Shown here piece by piece: positions 1 to 8,117 of a stretch of DNA of 64,000 bases (within the stretch, counting starts at the first letter, position 1; the number at the start of each line of letters is the position of its first letter). The DNA comes from Bacteroides stercorirosoris. Lineage in GTDB: Bacteria > Bacteroidota > Bacteroidia > Bacteroidales > Bacteroidaceae. The position numbers were made by a program, and so were the translations under genes. The stretch spans positions 62,001 through 126,000 of the forward strand of contig NZ_FQZN01000017.1 of NCBI RefSeq assembly GCF_900142015.1, given 5' to 3'. The notes beneath the pieces were generated by a model. The model made no database searches and was not told the origin of the DNA. It saw nothing but the letters and a program-made list of their open reading frames with translations.

Positions 1-388
1 CAAAAGGTATTTTGTGTGCATATTTGCGAGCCACGGCTCCCAATATGCCGAATGTAGATGCAACTGCGTTACACCCTCCTTCAATAGCCAATTTTACTAT
101 ATTTTCAGGATCAAAATAGATTGGATTCGGAGCAAATGACGCTCCGGCTGTATGTTCTATATCCTGGTCGACCGGCAAAATAGATACATACCCGGTATTT
201 GCAAGGCGTCCATGCCCGTACAAGGTTTGCAAACTATTAAGCGTACGGACATTCCTGTCAGAGTCCATCCAGACTTTATCAATCATATCAGGCCCCGGAA
301 CATGAATTAATTTCTTATCTATTGTCTTACATGTATGGTTCAGGTAATATTCTGCCTGTTGTCCCAACAAATCAACTGTTTTATTCAT
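1..388 (-). CDS. fbaB: Class I fructose-bisphosphate aldolase (partial)
   Basis: The first 129 codons of a gene read leftwards from an ATG at 386-388; the rest lies outside the window. The protein reads [17 protein letters not shown], then [20 protein letters not shown] and [17 protein letters not shown]. This is the N-terminal part of the archaeal-type (DhnA/FbaB) class I aldolases, which cleave fructose 1,6-bisphosphate to glyceraldehyde 3-phosphate and dihydroxyacetone phosphate through a Schiff-base lysine. That lysine would be in the missing part. It is a cytosolic enzyme of glycolysis and gluconeogenesis. Its promoter region is shared back to back with the acetyltransferase on the other strand. 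The family call is firm; the symbol is less so. Confidence 0.85.
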   Translation of the reverse strand, partial: MNKTVDLLGQQAEYYLNHTCKTIDKKLIHVPGPDMIDKVWMDSDRNVRTLNSLQTLYGHGRLANTGYVSILPVDQDIEHTAGASFAPNPIYFDPENIVKLAIEGGCNAVASTFGILGAVARKYAHKIPF

Positions 389-466
389 AATTATATCCGT
401 TTTAAGTTATATGATAAGAAACAGTTTTCCTTTGTTTATTGTTTCGCTGTTTCATAGAATAAATGA

Positions 467-500
467 TTGCTTCTCTTTATGAAAACTTTTCGTATTTTTG
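467..500 (+). promoter_or_regulatory. Promoter of the GNAT gene
   Basis: A TATTTTTG box at 493-500 matches the Bacteroides -7 consensus TAnnTTTG, with a weak TTG at 467 in the -33 area. Transcription would start near 506, just before the ATG at 518. A longer reading frame starting at 467 is therefore unlikely to be used. Confidence 0.6.
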
Positions 501-517
501 CGGAAAACAGATTTATT

Positions 518-997
518 ATGGAAAATAGAAACTACCGATTCAGGAAAGCAACTCTCGCTGATATCCCGGAGCTAAAGGAGATGTACAAAGCAACTTTACG
601 CGCTATCAACAAAGCTGACTATACGCCAGAAGAAATAGAGGATTGGGCTTCATGTGGGGATGATATACAACACCTGACCGATTTAATCACCAATCTATAT
701 TTCATTGTTGCACTGAATGAAGAAAACCAGATTATCGGATTTACATCTATACAACAAGATGGTTATTTGCAATCCATGTTTGTGCATAAGGACTATCAAG
801 GCAGAGGAGTTGCAAGTTTTCTTTTATCAATGGCCGAAGAATATGCAATAGAACGACAAATCCCCATAATAACCTCTGAAGTCTGCATCACGGCAAAACC
901 CTTCTTTGAAAGTAAAGGTTATAAGGTAATGCGTGAACAAAAACGAAAAGCAAATGTATTGTTTCTCACAAATTATTGGATGAAAAAAGAACTGTAA
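518..997 (+). CDS. GNAT family N-acetyltransferase
   Basis: A 159-residue protein of the GNAT fold. The acetyl-CoA pyrophosphate-binding motif A is visible as HKDYQGRGVAS around residues 90-100, followed by the usual PFFESKGYKV near the C-terminus. Length and order match the small-molecule acetyltransferases. The substrate cannot be read from the sequence. The start at 518 is chosen because the promoter box lies at 493-500, which puts the upstream TTG codon outside the transcript. The next gene is arsR, but an independent promoter separates them, so there is no reason to assign this acetyltransferase a role in arsenic resistance. Confidence 0.85.
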   Translation: MENRNYRFRKATLADIPELKEMYKATLRAINKADYTPEEIEDWASCGDDIQHLTDLITNLYFIVALNEENQIIGFTSIQQDGYLQSMFVHKDYQGRGVASFLLSMAEEYAIERQIPIITSEVCITAKPFFESKGYKVMREQKRKANVLFLTNYWMKKEL

Positions 998-1031
998 CCG
1001 TCTTGCACTTAACCGAAAAAAACTGTTTTAT

Positions 1032-1069
1032 TTTGCCATTCAAAATATTGTTCGTAGTTTTGCGAACAA
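1032..1069 (+). promoter_or_regulatory. arsR promoter with overlapping ArsR operator
   Basis: TTTG at 1032-1035, a 19-base spacer and TAGTTTTG at 1055-1062 form a near-perfect Bacteroides promoter. The -7 box is exactly the 8-base spacer of an inverted repeat, TTGTTCG (1048-1054) and CGAACAA (1063-1069). A repressor dimer bound there would cover the -7 element, which fits autorepression by the downstream ArsR. Confidence 0.8.
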
Positions 1070-1087
1070 ACAAATAGAAGAGCTGAA

Positions 1088-1414
1088 GTGAAAGAGAAAC
1101 AGTATACAGCAGAACAGGAACAAATTGCTCGCTTTGCCAAAGCAATGGGACATCCGGCACGGATGGCTATTCTTGCTTTTTTGGCAAACCAGGAAAGCTG
1201 CTTCTTCGGTGATATCCACGAAGAATTACCTATTGCTAAAGCAACCGTTTCGCAGCATTTGAAAGAGTTGAAAGAAGCTGGTTTAATTCAGGGAGAAATA
1301 GAAACTCCCAAAGTCCGGTATTGTATCAACCGACAAAATTGGGAACTCGCCCGCAAATTATTTGCCACATTCTTTGGTGACTACCAATGTACGGAAACAT
1401 CGTGCTGTGGATAA
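1088..1414 (+). CDS. arsR: ArsR/SmtB-family arsenic-responsive repressor
   Basis: A 108-residue winged-helix repressor. The core [14 protein letters not shown] and the recognition helix region [17 protein letters not shown] are typical of ArsR proteins, which leave DNA when As(III) or another thiophilic metalloid binds cysteine thiols. Cysteines are at about residues 38 (SCFFGDI, in the position of the usual ELCVC site), 79, 101, 106 and 107; the C-terminal CTETSCC cluster is a likely part of the sensor. The start codon is GTG at 1088, 26 bases past the -7 box. It precedes arsM in the same direction with an intrinsic terminator between them. The metalloid is inferred from arsM. Confidence 0.85.
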   Translation: MKEKQYTAEQEQIARFAKAMGHPARMAILAFLANQESCFFGDIHEELPIAKATVSQHLKELKEAGLIQGEIETPKVRYCINRQNWELARKLFATFFGDYQCTETSCCG

Positions 1415-1428
1415 CAGCACTTTTTTTT
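1402..1428 (+). terminator. Intrinsic terminator between arsR and arsM
   Basis: A 7-bp perfect stem GTGCTGT/ACAGCAC (1402-1408 and 1414-1420) with a 5-base loop is followed by eight T residues (1421-1428). It overlaps the arsR stop codon, so translation to the end of arsR would compete with hairpin formation. Confidence 0.8.
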
Positions 1429-1438
1429 GAAAAGAACG

Positions 1439-1454
1439 TTCGCTGTTCTACGAA
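1439..1454 (+). promoter_or_regulatory. Second candidate ArsR operator, upstream of arsM
   Basis: TTCG (1439-1442), eight bases, CGAA (1451-1454). Geometry and half-sites repeat the operator in front of arsR (shared GTTCG-N8-CGAA). It sits 36 bases before the arsM start and suggests that arsM has its own repressible promoter, although no convincing -7 box was found. Confidence 0.45.
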
Positions 1455-1490
1455 TTACGATTATAGTATAAACTTTAATACAGGCTAGAA

Positions 1491-2300
1491 ATGGAAAATA
1501 ATCAGAATCTGAAAGAATTAGTGAAGCAACGCTATAGTGAACTTGCTTTAAATGCCGATGAACCCAAAGGATGCTGCTGTGGCAGAAACCCGGCAAGCCC
1601 ATCCAAGAAAGTATTCACTATCATGAGTGAAGATTATACAAACTTAAAAGGGTATGAACCCGATGCGGATTTAGGAGTGGGATGCGGACTGCCGACTCAA
1701 TATGCTGACATAAATAAAGGTGATACAGTTGTTGATTTAGGTTCCGGGGCAGGAAATGATTGCTTTATTGCCCGTGCAGAAGTGGGTGAGAGTGGCAGAG
1801 TCATTGGCATTGATTTCTCCCCCAAAATGATATTAAAGGCTCGCAAGAATGCACTCAAGCGGGGATATACTAATGTGGAGTTCCTGGAAGGAGACATAGA
1901 AGAGATGCCTCTGCATGACAATACTGCAGATGTGATTGTAAGCAACTGCGTGCTAAACCTACTTCCCCAGAAAAATATGATCTTCAAGGAGATTTACCGC
2001 GTACTAAAACCGGGAGGACATTTCTGCATATCAGATGTCGTACTTAACGGAATATTCCCCAAAGAGTTTACAGATAATGCTGCCATGTATGCGGGATGTA
2101 TCGCAAGTGCCATTCAAAGGGAAGATTATCTGAAAGAAATAGAAAAAGCTGATTTCATGGATATTCGCGTTGAAAGAACCAAAACAGTTCTTATTCCTGA
2201 TGAAGTACTATATGAACATTTGGATGAAGACACAATTCGGAAGTATAAATCAGGCAATGTCGGGATTTACTCAATAACAGTAACAGGCTGGAAACCATAA
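1491..2300 (+). CDS. arsM: Arsenite S-adenosylmethionine methyltransferase
   Basis: A 269-residue cytosolic enzyme that transfers methyl groups from S-adenosylmethionine to As(III). The SAM-binding motif I is VVDLGSGAGNDCF near residues 80-92. The three cysteines conserved in ArsM enzymes are recognisable: C65 in GVGCGLP, C153 in VSNCVLNL and C203 in YAGCIASA. An extra CCC cluster lies at residues 28-30. It follows arsR, with a terminator and a second operator-like site between the two. The C-terminal region ends in VGIYSITVTGWKP, which looks complete. Arsenic methylation is well established for this family; volatile versus soluble products cannot be predicted here. Confidence 0.92.
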   Translation: MENNQNLKELVKQRYSELALNADEPKGCCCGRNPASPSKKVFTIMSEDYTNLKGYEPDADLGVGCGLPTQYADINKGDTVVDLGSGAGNDCFIARAEVGESGRVIGIDFSPKMILKARKNALKRGYTNVEFLEGDIEEMPLHDNTADVIVSNCVLNLLPQKNMIFKEIYRVLKPGGHFCISDVVLNGIFPKEFTDNAAMYAGCIASAIQREDYLKEIEKADFMDIRVERTKTVLIPDEVLYEHLDEDTIRKYKSGNVGIYSITVTGWKP

Positions 2301-2461
2301 ATGATATAAATAAGGTATAGCGTGTAAAATCTATTTCCTATACAAATCTGATATGTCAGTCGCTGAGAAAGTTTGAACTTGCGGAATAACGAAGTTACTA
2401 ACGAAGCAGACTAACGCTTACAGCGTTCTCTGCTTAGCCATTGATAGCAACAGTGCAAAAC

Positions 2462-2542
2462 ATGAAAATTATAAAAATGACATTGTTTTACTTACTATTG
2501 GCAAGTACCCTTTAGGTAGATACAGGTTTCATGGCTCAATGA
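2462..2542 (+). pseudogene. Possible remnant of a secreted-protein gene start
   Basis: From ATG 2462 the frame reads like a signal peptide (MKIIKMTLFYLLLASTL), meets a TAG, continues VDTGFMAQ and meets TGA. A hydrophobic start followed by an alanine-glutamine end resembles a Bacteroides signal peptide with one nonsense mutation and nothing after it. It may equally be chance. It lies in the 290-base gap between arsM and the AraC gene, where I see nothing else. Confidence 0.2.
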
Positions 2543-2592
2543 CACAACACTGTTCCGATTTATGTAAGTCTTTGAATATAAACATTTAGCAT

Positions 2593-3447
2593 TTAGGTAT
2601 TTACCTTCCTATAGTCCTTTGGTGATACTCCTTTCAATTCTTTGAAAACTCTGTTAAAATGTGGAACATCATTAAAGCCTACCGCAAAACAGATTTCCGA
2701 AACTTGTTTTTGTGAGTGTTTCAGAAGTTCACAAGCAGTATTCAAGCGATACTGGGTAACAAATTGTGAGAATGTCATCCCTTTGCATCGCTTGAAATAA
2801 GAGCAAAACGCAGAACGGTTCATGCCCACTTCGGCGGCAATTTCATCTAAAGAGATAGTATGAACATAATGAGCCATCACATAAGTACAAATTTGTTGCA
2901 TACGTCTTACATCACGTTCAATGTTCATAGGTTTACCTGCAAAAATATGGTCGGAAGTATTGAAAATAATAGGTAGTAAGCGGAACATTTCGCACAATCG
3001 ACCTAATTCGTCCATTTCGTTCATCTGAGATAATATTTTGCGAATGATACGAGAACTTTCCAGTCCAAACTTTAATGCATTAACAGGAAATGTAAGACTT
3101 GCTAAACGATTTCGCAATTCGGGAAATACCTCCATGCACCTCGTTACAAAAGAGTGACTGAAAGCAACCATCAAGTAGTGAATACACCCGTCACTGTCTG
3201 CCGATGAAGGTATATATTCCCAATAATGATGCATGGATGGTGGTATCAATGCCACATCTCCTGCCGAAAAAGATTGTAACGTATCACCTGCCATCCGAGT
3301 TCCATATCCATGTAACACATAATATAACTCCCATGCATCATGCTGATGCAATTTGGCTTCTATATGAGTATCAACTCGTTGGTCTATAAAGAAGAACGAA
3401 TGATTTTCCACTTCGGGCAATTCATAAGGGATAATTACTTCTTCCAT
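2593..3447 (-). CDS. AraC-family transcriptional regulator
   Basis: A 284-residue regulator with an N-terminal cupin-like sensing domain (DTHIEAKLHQHDAWELYYVLHG, residues about 20-45) and two C-terminal helix-turn-helix motifs (ISLDEIAAEVGMNRSAFCSYFK and VSEICFAVGFNDVPHFNRVFK), ending with the family signature GVSPKDYRK. The start at 3447 begins MEEVIIPYELPE; the frame upstream to 3504 runs through the intergenic promoter and is not needed. It is divergent from a nitroreductase gene 129 bases away, and this arrangement makes the nitroreductase its likely target. The ligand is unknown; redox-active or electrophilic compounds are an inference from the neighbour. Confidence 0.85.
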   Translation of the reverse strand: MEEVIIPYELPEVENHSFFFIDQRVDTHIEAKLHQHDAWELYYVLHGYGTRMAGDTLQSFSAGDVALIPPSMHHYWEYIPSSADSDGCIHYLMVAFSHSFVTRCMEVFPELRNRLASLTFPVNALKFGLESSRIIRKILSQMNEMDELGRLCEMFRLLPIIFNTSDHIFAGKPMNIERDVRRMQQICTYVMAHYVHTISLDEIAAEVGMNRSAFCSYFKRCKGMTFSQFVTQYRLNTACELLKHSQKQVSEICFAVGFNDVPHFNRVFKELKGVSPKDYRKVNT

Positions 3448-3575
3448 AATTGCATATAAATTAGTTCTATGCAAATATACGACAATTATACAAAACAATA
3501 CCACAAATATGCAACAATAAACAGCCGTAACTTTGCTGCCGAAAACAATAAGTATAACTATTAAAATGTATTGTT

Positions 3576-4205
3576 ATGGATTTCTATCAAGTATTAGAGA
3601 AAAGAAGAACCATCCGCGACTTTTCCGATAAGGAAGTAACGGATAAAGTGCTGGAAAAAGTATTATCGGCAGCCTTTAAAGCTCCGACCAACGACCATTT
3701 GCGACAGTTTGAGTTCATTGTGGTGAGAGGGCAAGAAAACATTGCCCGACTTATATCGCCAGTGGCAGAAAACACCAAAAACATTCAACAGACCGGACTT
3801 GAAGCCGCCGCAGATGTAATGGACAAAGACGGATATGCCATGTTTGTTGATGCGTTACCCAAACAACAACGTATGCTAATGCAGAGTAATTGCCTTGTTC
3901 TACCGTTTTTCCGACAAAAGGATTGTCCTCTGTGTCACCCGACAGACCAAAGTTCACTCAATTATTTCGCTTCGGCATGGGCGGCAGTAGAAAATATCTT
4001 ACTGGCAGCAACCGCAGAGGGACTGGCGTGTGCGTTCCGTATTCCCATCGGTAACGAACCGGAATATGTAAGACACCTCGTTAATGCTCCCGAAGAATAC
4101 GAGTTTACTTGTTTTCTTGCCATCGGCTATGCAGCGGAAAATGCACATATCTGCAAACAGAAAGAAATTTGGATAGAGGATAGAATACATCGTAATATTT
4201 GGTAA
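3576..4205 (+). CDS. Nitroreductase-family flavoprotein
   Basis: A 209-residue protein starting MDFYQVLEKRRTIRDFSDKE, the phosphate-binding RRxxRxF start of the nitroreductase family, followed by SAAFKAPTNDHLRQFEFIVV (FMN contacts). The end GLACAFRIPIGNE, then FLAIGYAAENA, is the usual C-terminal signature. Members are FMN-dependent and reduce nitro groups, quinones or related electrophiles with NAD(P)H. A run of cysteines (CLVLPFFRQKDCPLC, mid-protein) is not a general feature of the family and recalls the Fe-S-decorated variants, but only three cysteines are present. It is probably controlled by the divergent AraC regulator. Confidence 0.85.
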   Translation: MDFYQVLEKRRTIRDFSDKEVTDKVLEKVLSAAFKAPTNDHLRQFEFIVVRGQENIARLISPVAENTKNIQQTGLEAAADVMDKDGYAMFVDALPKQQRMLMQSNCLVLPFFRQKDCPLCHPTDQSSLNYFASAWAAVENILLAATAEGLACAFRIPIGNEPEYVRHLVNAPEEYEFTCFLAIGYAAENAHICKQKEIWIEDRIHRNIW

Positions 4206-4412
4206 TCTCAAAAATGAAAGGTTCTTAGTTACACAGAGCAAGAAATGAAAAAACGAAATCAAAAATTAGTGCCCAATAGTACCAGAAGTTCGCCAATTTC
4301 AGACTAAGTGTACCCCTTTTACGCTTTCTGTTGTCGGGGGTACGAGTTAGGTTACTAACTTTGTCTTTTAAAGGCTAAATGATGTCCGGTAGGGCAGACA
4401 TAAGGGGATAAA
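4206..4412. other. Gap between nitroreductase and tRNA terminator
   Basis: About 200 bases with no credible reading frame. No hairpin followed by T residues was found just after the nitroreductase stop. I see no clear repeat or promoter here. Confidence 0.5.
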
Positions 4413-4446
4413 AAAGTCCCACAAATCATTGAATTTGTGGGACTTT
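4413..4446 (-). terminator. Terminator of tRNA-Ser(UGA), copy 1
   Basis: A perfect 14-bp inverted repeat (4413-4426 and 4433-4446), with A residues on the plus strand at 4411-4415 that become the T tract on the minus strand. It lies 35 bases past the tRNA 3' end. Confidence 0.8.
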
Positions 4447-4481
4447 ACTATTCATTATCCGGCTTTGTCCGGTTAATTCAG

Positions 4482-4566
4482 CGGAGAGACAGGGATTCGA
4501 ACCCCGGGTACCTCGCAGTACAACGGTTTTCAAGACCGCCGCAATCGACCACTCTGCCACCTCTCC
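4482..4566 (-). tRNA. tRNA-Ser (anticodon UGA), copy 1
   Basis: An 85-nt minus-strand tRNA. The acceptor starts GGAGAGG and pairs with TCTCTCC before the discriminator G. The T arm is GGGGTTCGAATCCC, the anticodon loop reads CTTGAAA (anticodon TGA), and a long variable arm marks it as class II serine tRNA. CCA is not encoded. A -7 box (TAACTTTG on the minus strand, 4608-4615) stands about 42 bases upstream. The tRNA and its upstream 50 bases are nearly identical to the copy at 13388-13472. Confidence 0.95.
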
Positions 4567-4891
4567 AAAACTTCTCTTTCAAGAAGTGCTTTTCTCTTAA
4601 AGCGGTGCAAAGTTACTATTCTTTTTTGATAACGCAAACATTTCTGCGCAAAAAAACAGCTTCTATACCTAAAATAATATACATACAAGAAGATTAGCCG
4701 ATGCTACGAATCCTATAGCATCACAAGTAAACAAAATCACTGTAAAGCAAAGTAGGAATAGTTTCAATAGAATGTAAACTAAAGCAGGAAAGAACAATAG
4801 TATGTGACAACTCATTTAGTAACTAACAACTGATAGTGACAACCATTTTAGTATAAGTCAGACCATTATCAGGACAATGCAAGGGCACACT

Positions 4892-5023
4892 CGTTCCCAT
4901 GAAGAGAAACGAGCGTTCCCACGAAGAGAAACGATAGTTCCCATTAAGGGAAACGACAGTTCCCATTAGGAGAAACTGCAGTTTCCATTAGAGGAAACTG
5001 TCGTTCTTATACGAAATCAGAAA
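4892..5023. repeat. 22-bp tandem repeat array 1
   Basis: Five head-to-tail units of exactly 22 bases start at 4892, 4914, 4936, 4958 and 4980, with a decayed sixth from 5002. The core is GTTCCCATTAAGGGAAAC with drift between units; unit five is a perfect dyad (GTTTCC, six bases, GGAAAC), and a second dyad GAAACTGCAGTTTC spans the junction of units four and five. There are no spacers, so it is not a CRISPR array. It lies 9-140 bases downstream of the DUF6078-like gene. The rest of the 4620-4890 stretch shows nothing I can name. Confidence 0.85.
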
Positions 5024-5031
5024 TGAGCCCT

Positions 5032-5469
5032 TTAGTCTCCCCAATTATATCTATCCACATAATCGTCAAAGTAGTCATCCAACTGGAGTCCGCACTCTTT
5101 GGCCAAACGAATGATATACTGCTGGTCAGCAGGCTTTATCAACCAGTCGCCTTTACGGGCAAGATAGTAGTTCTTGCGTCCGAAGTGTGAAATAAGCCGG
5201 CACCTGAAAGTATCGGAAACACTGACCGTCAGGGAATTCAGTAACTGCGTGAATCCTTTAGCATAACGCACTGTCTTGTTCGGACGATAATATTCGCATT
5301 TTCCCTTCATGGCTTGCAGTTTTTGAGGAGTCAGGGTGGGCAGGAACGGATATTTTACGGGAGCATGCTCCAAAGCTATGTGGCGCAGACAAGTAGAAGC
5401 CTTAGGGCAATCGGCAGATGCACATAAGCCAAAACCATAAGGCACCTGCGAGTAATCGAATGTTTCCAT
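5032..5469 (-). CDS. DUF6078-like Bacteroides protein
   Basis: A 145-residue cytosolic protein starting METFDYSQVPYGFGLC. It has a cysteine-rich N-terminus (CASADCPKASTCLRHIA, about residues 16-32) that could bind a metal, a further CEYYRP, and an acidic end LDDYFDDYVDRYNWGD. I recognise it as one of the uncharacterised Bacteroidales families, probably DUF6078; the name is tentative and no function is known. The longer frame to 5610 adds a proline- and phenylalanine-rich stretch that overlaps a hairpin, so 5469 is preferred. A 22-bp repeat array follows directly downstream. Confidence 0.65.
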   Translation of the reverse strand: METFDYSQVPYGFGLCASADCPKASTCLRHIALEHAPVKYPFLPTLTPQKLQAMKGKCEYYRPNKTVRYAKGFTQLLNSLTVSVSDTFRCRLISHFGRKNYYLARKGDWLIKPADQQYIIRLAKECGLQLDDYFDDYVDRYNWGD

Positions 5470-5563
5470 ATCGTGTTTATTAATAATTGACGGCAAAGGT
5501 AAACAGAATAAATCGGGAAAAAGAGGAAAAGATTGAAAAGATTTAAGAGGAACAAAAGGTGAT

Positions 5564-5590
5564 AGTGACGGCAAGTGATTTGCCGTCACT
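5564..5590. repeat. Inverted repeat with AGTGACGGCAA arms
   Basis: Perfect 11-bp arms AGTGACGGCAA (5564-5574) and TTGCCGTCACT (5580-5590) around a 5-base loop, followed by TTTTG. Related single copies occur at 5640 (AGTGACGGTAA) and 5702 (AGTGACGACAA). The block is in the 409-base gap between the DUF6078-like gene and pflB; the remainder of the gap holds only the pflB control region. Confidence 0.6.
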
Positions 5591-5812
5591 TTTGTCAGCA
5601 CTAAGAACATAGCTAATAATCAAGCAGATACACCACACGAGTGACGGTAAAACATTTTGTCTACACTAATAACATCCTATCTATCAACAAGATAATATGA
5701 AAGTGACGACAACCGCCATAAAAACAAACTTTCCAGTGAGTGATGAAAGTGGCATACCTAACAATAGTTATTTTATGCTGTTCAACATAAAAAAGGCATA
5801 TATATCCATACT

Positions 5813-5838
5813 ATTACGGAAATATTTCCGTAATTTTG
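5813..5838 (+). promoter_or_regulatory. pflB operator and -7 box
   Basis: A perfect palindrome TTACGGAAATATTTCCGTAA (5814-5833), extendable by one base pair to 5813-5834, overlaps a TAATTTTG -7 box at 5831-5838. No good -33 TTTG is found 19-21 bases upstream. A regulator bound to the palindrome would sit directly on the core promoter. Redox or energy control is inferred from the enzyme it precedes. Confidence 0.75.
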
Positions 5839-5878
5839 CAGCCCCAAAAGGATAACATTACATTTACCCACTAACAAA

Positions 5879-8116
5879 ATGAATATTATGGAATTGAACA
5901 AAACCTTTATTGACGGGCTTTGGAGCAAAGAAATCAATGTCAGTGATTTCGTTAGTAAAAACATCGCGCCTTACACTGGAGACGCATCCTTCCTGCAAGG
6001 ACCTACCGAGCGCACGAAAAAAATCTGGGAACTTTGTCTGAAAGCACTCGAAGAGGAAAGAGCCAACAACGGCGTCCGCTCTCTCGATCCCCATACCGTA
6101 TCTACCATTACTTCACACCAGGCAGGCTATATAGATAAGGAAAGCGAGCTTATCGTCGGCTTACAAACGGATGAATTGCTGAAACGTGCCATCAAACCCT
6201 TCGGCGGCATCAACGTAGTGATGAAGGCTTGCCGTGAAAATGGCGTGGAAATAGATGATAAAGTAAAAGAAATCTTCACCCACTACCGCAAGACGCACAA
6301 CGACGGGGTGTTCGACGTATATACCGAAGAGATCCGCTCATTCCGCTCACTGGGCTTCCTCACCGGACTGCCCGATAACTATGCCCGCGGACGTATCATC
6401 GGCGATTACCGCCGTCTGGCACTCTACGGCATCGACCGCCTCATCGAAGCCAAACAAGAAGATTTGCACAATCTGACCGGCCCGATGACTGACGACCGCA
6501 TCCGCTTGCGCGAAGAAGTGGCAGAGCAAATCAAGGCTTTGAAGGATATTAAAGTAATGGGCGAATACTATGGTCTCGACCTCAGTCGCCCGGCAACTTC
6601 GGCACAGGAAGCTGTGCAATGGGTGTACATGGCTTATCTGGCTGCTGTGAAGGAACAAGACGGTGCTGCCATGTCACTGGGTAATGTTTCCTCGTTCCTC
6701 GATATCTTTATCGAGTACGACCTGGCACATGGAAACATCAACGAAACGTTTGCTCAGGAACTGATTGACCAGTTCGTAATCAAACTCCGCATGGTGCGCC
6801 ATCTGCGTATGCAGTCGTACAACGATATCTTTGCGGGTGACCCGACTTGGGTGACCGAAGCCATCGGCGGACGCTTCAACGACGGACGTGTGAAAGTGAC
6901 AAAGACTTCTTTCCGCTTCCTGCAAACGCTGTACAATCTTGGCCCTTCTCCCGAACCGAATCTGACGATATTGTGGGGACCTGAGCTGCCCGAAGGTTTC
7001 AAGGAATTCTGCGCAAAAGTATCAGTAGATACCAGCTCTATCCAATATGAAAACGATAATCTGATGCGCGAAGTGCGCAACTGCGATGATTACGGTATTG
7101 CGTGCTGCGTATCTTATCAGGCTATCGGTAAGCAAATCCAGTTCTTCGGCGCACGTGCCAACCTGGCAAAAGCCTTGTTGCTTGCCATCAATGGCGGCCG
7201 TTGCGAAAACACGGGTACGGTTATGGTAAAAGGCATCCCCGTACTAACCAGTGATGTGTTGAAATTCGAGGAAGTGATGGCGAATTATAAAAAGGTGCTG
7301 ACGGAAATTGCCCGCGTTTACAACGAAGCGATGAACATTATCCACTACATGCACGATAAGTATTATTATGAAAAAGCGCAGATGGCGTTTATCGATACAA
7401 ATCCGCGCATTAATCTGGCTTATGGCGTAGCAGGTCTTTCCATTGCCATCGACTCACTGTCCGCCATCAAGAACGCAAAGGTTACGGCACGCCGCAATGA
7501 AATCGGCCTGACGGAAGGTTTCGATATTGAAGGAGCATTTCCTTGCTTTGGTAATAATGATGACCGCGTGGACCACCTCGGTGTGGACTTGGTGTACTAC
7601 TTCAGCGAAGAACTGAAGAAGTTGCCCGTTTACAAGAATGCCCGTCCTACCCTTTCATTGCTGACCATCACTTCTAATGTGATGTACGGTAAGAAGACGG
7701 GTGCCACTCCCGACGGACGTGCCAAAGGTGTGGCTTTCGCTCCGGGTGCCAACCCGATGCACGGACGCGACAAGAACGGTGCCATCGCATCGTTGAGTTC
7801 CGTAGCCAAGTTGCGTTATCGTGACTCACAGGACGGTATCAGCAATACGTTCTCAATTGTTCCGAAATCTCTCGGCCCGACTGCGGAAGACCGTGTTGAA
7901 AACCTGGTAACAATGATGGACGGTTACTTTACCAAAGGTGCACACCACCTGAACGTAAATGTACTGAACCGTGAAATGCTGGAAGATGCCATGGAGCATC
8001 CGGAGAAGTATCCGCAACTGACAATCCGTGTTTCGGGCTATGCTGTGAACTTTGTGAAGCTGAGCCGCGAACATCAGTTAGAGGTTATCAGCCGCAGCTT
8101 CCACGAAAGAATGTAA
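5879..8116 (+). CDS. pflB: Formate C-acetyltransferase (pyruvate formate-lyase)
   Basis: A 745-residue glycyl-radical enzyme that converts pyruvate and CoA to acetyl-CoA and formate in the cytosol during anaerobic growth. The adjacent catalytic cysteines are C409-C410 in GIACCVSYQ, and the radical glycine is G720 in RVSGYAVNF near the C-terminus, both where the family has them. Full length. An ATG at 5888 could also serve as start. pflA begins two bases after the stop, so the enzyme and its activator are co-transcribed. A perfect 22-bp palindrome overlaps the promoter. Confidence 0.97.
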   Translation: MNIMELNKTFIDGLWSKEINVSDFVSKNIAPYTGDASFLQGPTERTKKIWELCLKALEEERANNGVRSLDPHTVSTITSHQAGYIDKESELIVGLQTDELLKRAIKPFGGINVVMKACRENGVEIDDKVKEIFTHYRKTHNDGVFDVYTEEIRSFRSLGFLTGLPDNYARGRIIGDYRRLALYGIDRLIEAKQEDLHNLTGPMTDDRIRLREEVAEQIKALKDIKVMGEYYGLDLSRPATSAQEAVQWVYMAYLAAVKEQDGAAMSLGNVSSFLDIFIEYDLAHGNINETFAQELIDQFVIKLRMVRHLRMQSYNDIFAGDPTWVTEAIGGRFNDGRVKVTKTSFRFLQTLYNLGPSPEPNLTILWGPELPEGFKEFCAKVSVDTSSIQYENDNLMREVRNCDDYGIACCVSYQAIGKQIQFFGARANLAKALLLAINGGRCENTGTVMVKGIPVLTSDVLKFEEVMANYKKVLTEIARVYNEAMNIIHYMHDKYYYEKAQMAFIDTNPRINLAYGVAGLSIAIDSLSAIKNAKVTARRNEIGLTEGFDIEGAFPCFGNNDDRVDHLGVDLVYYFSEELKKLPVYKNARPTLSLLTITSNVMYGKKTGATPDGRAKGVAFAPGANPMHGRDKNGAIASLSSVAKLRYRDSQDGISNTFSIVPKSLGPTAEDRVENLVTMMDGYFTKGAHHLNVNVLNREMLEDAMEHPEKYPQLTIRVSGYAVNFVKLSREHQLEVISRSFHERM

Positions 8117-8117
8117 T

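Noticed and set aside
4437-4697. 86-codon frame over the first tRNA-Ser
   Set aside because: The frame is the tRNA read as protein; equivalent frames appear over the other two tRNAs.
4892-5023. The 22-bp arrays as CRISPR
   Set aside because: Units are directly adjacent with no spacers, and no cas genes are near any of the three arrays.
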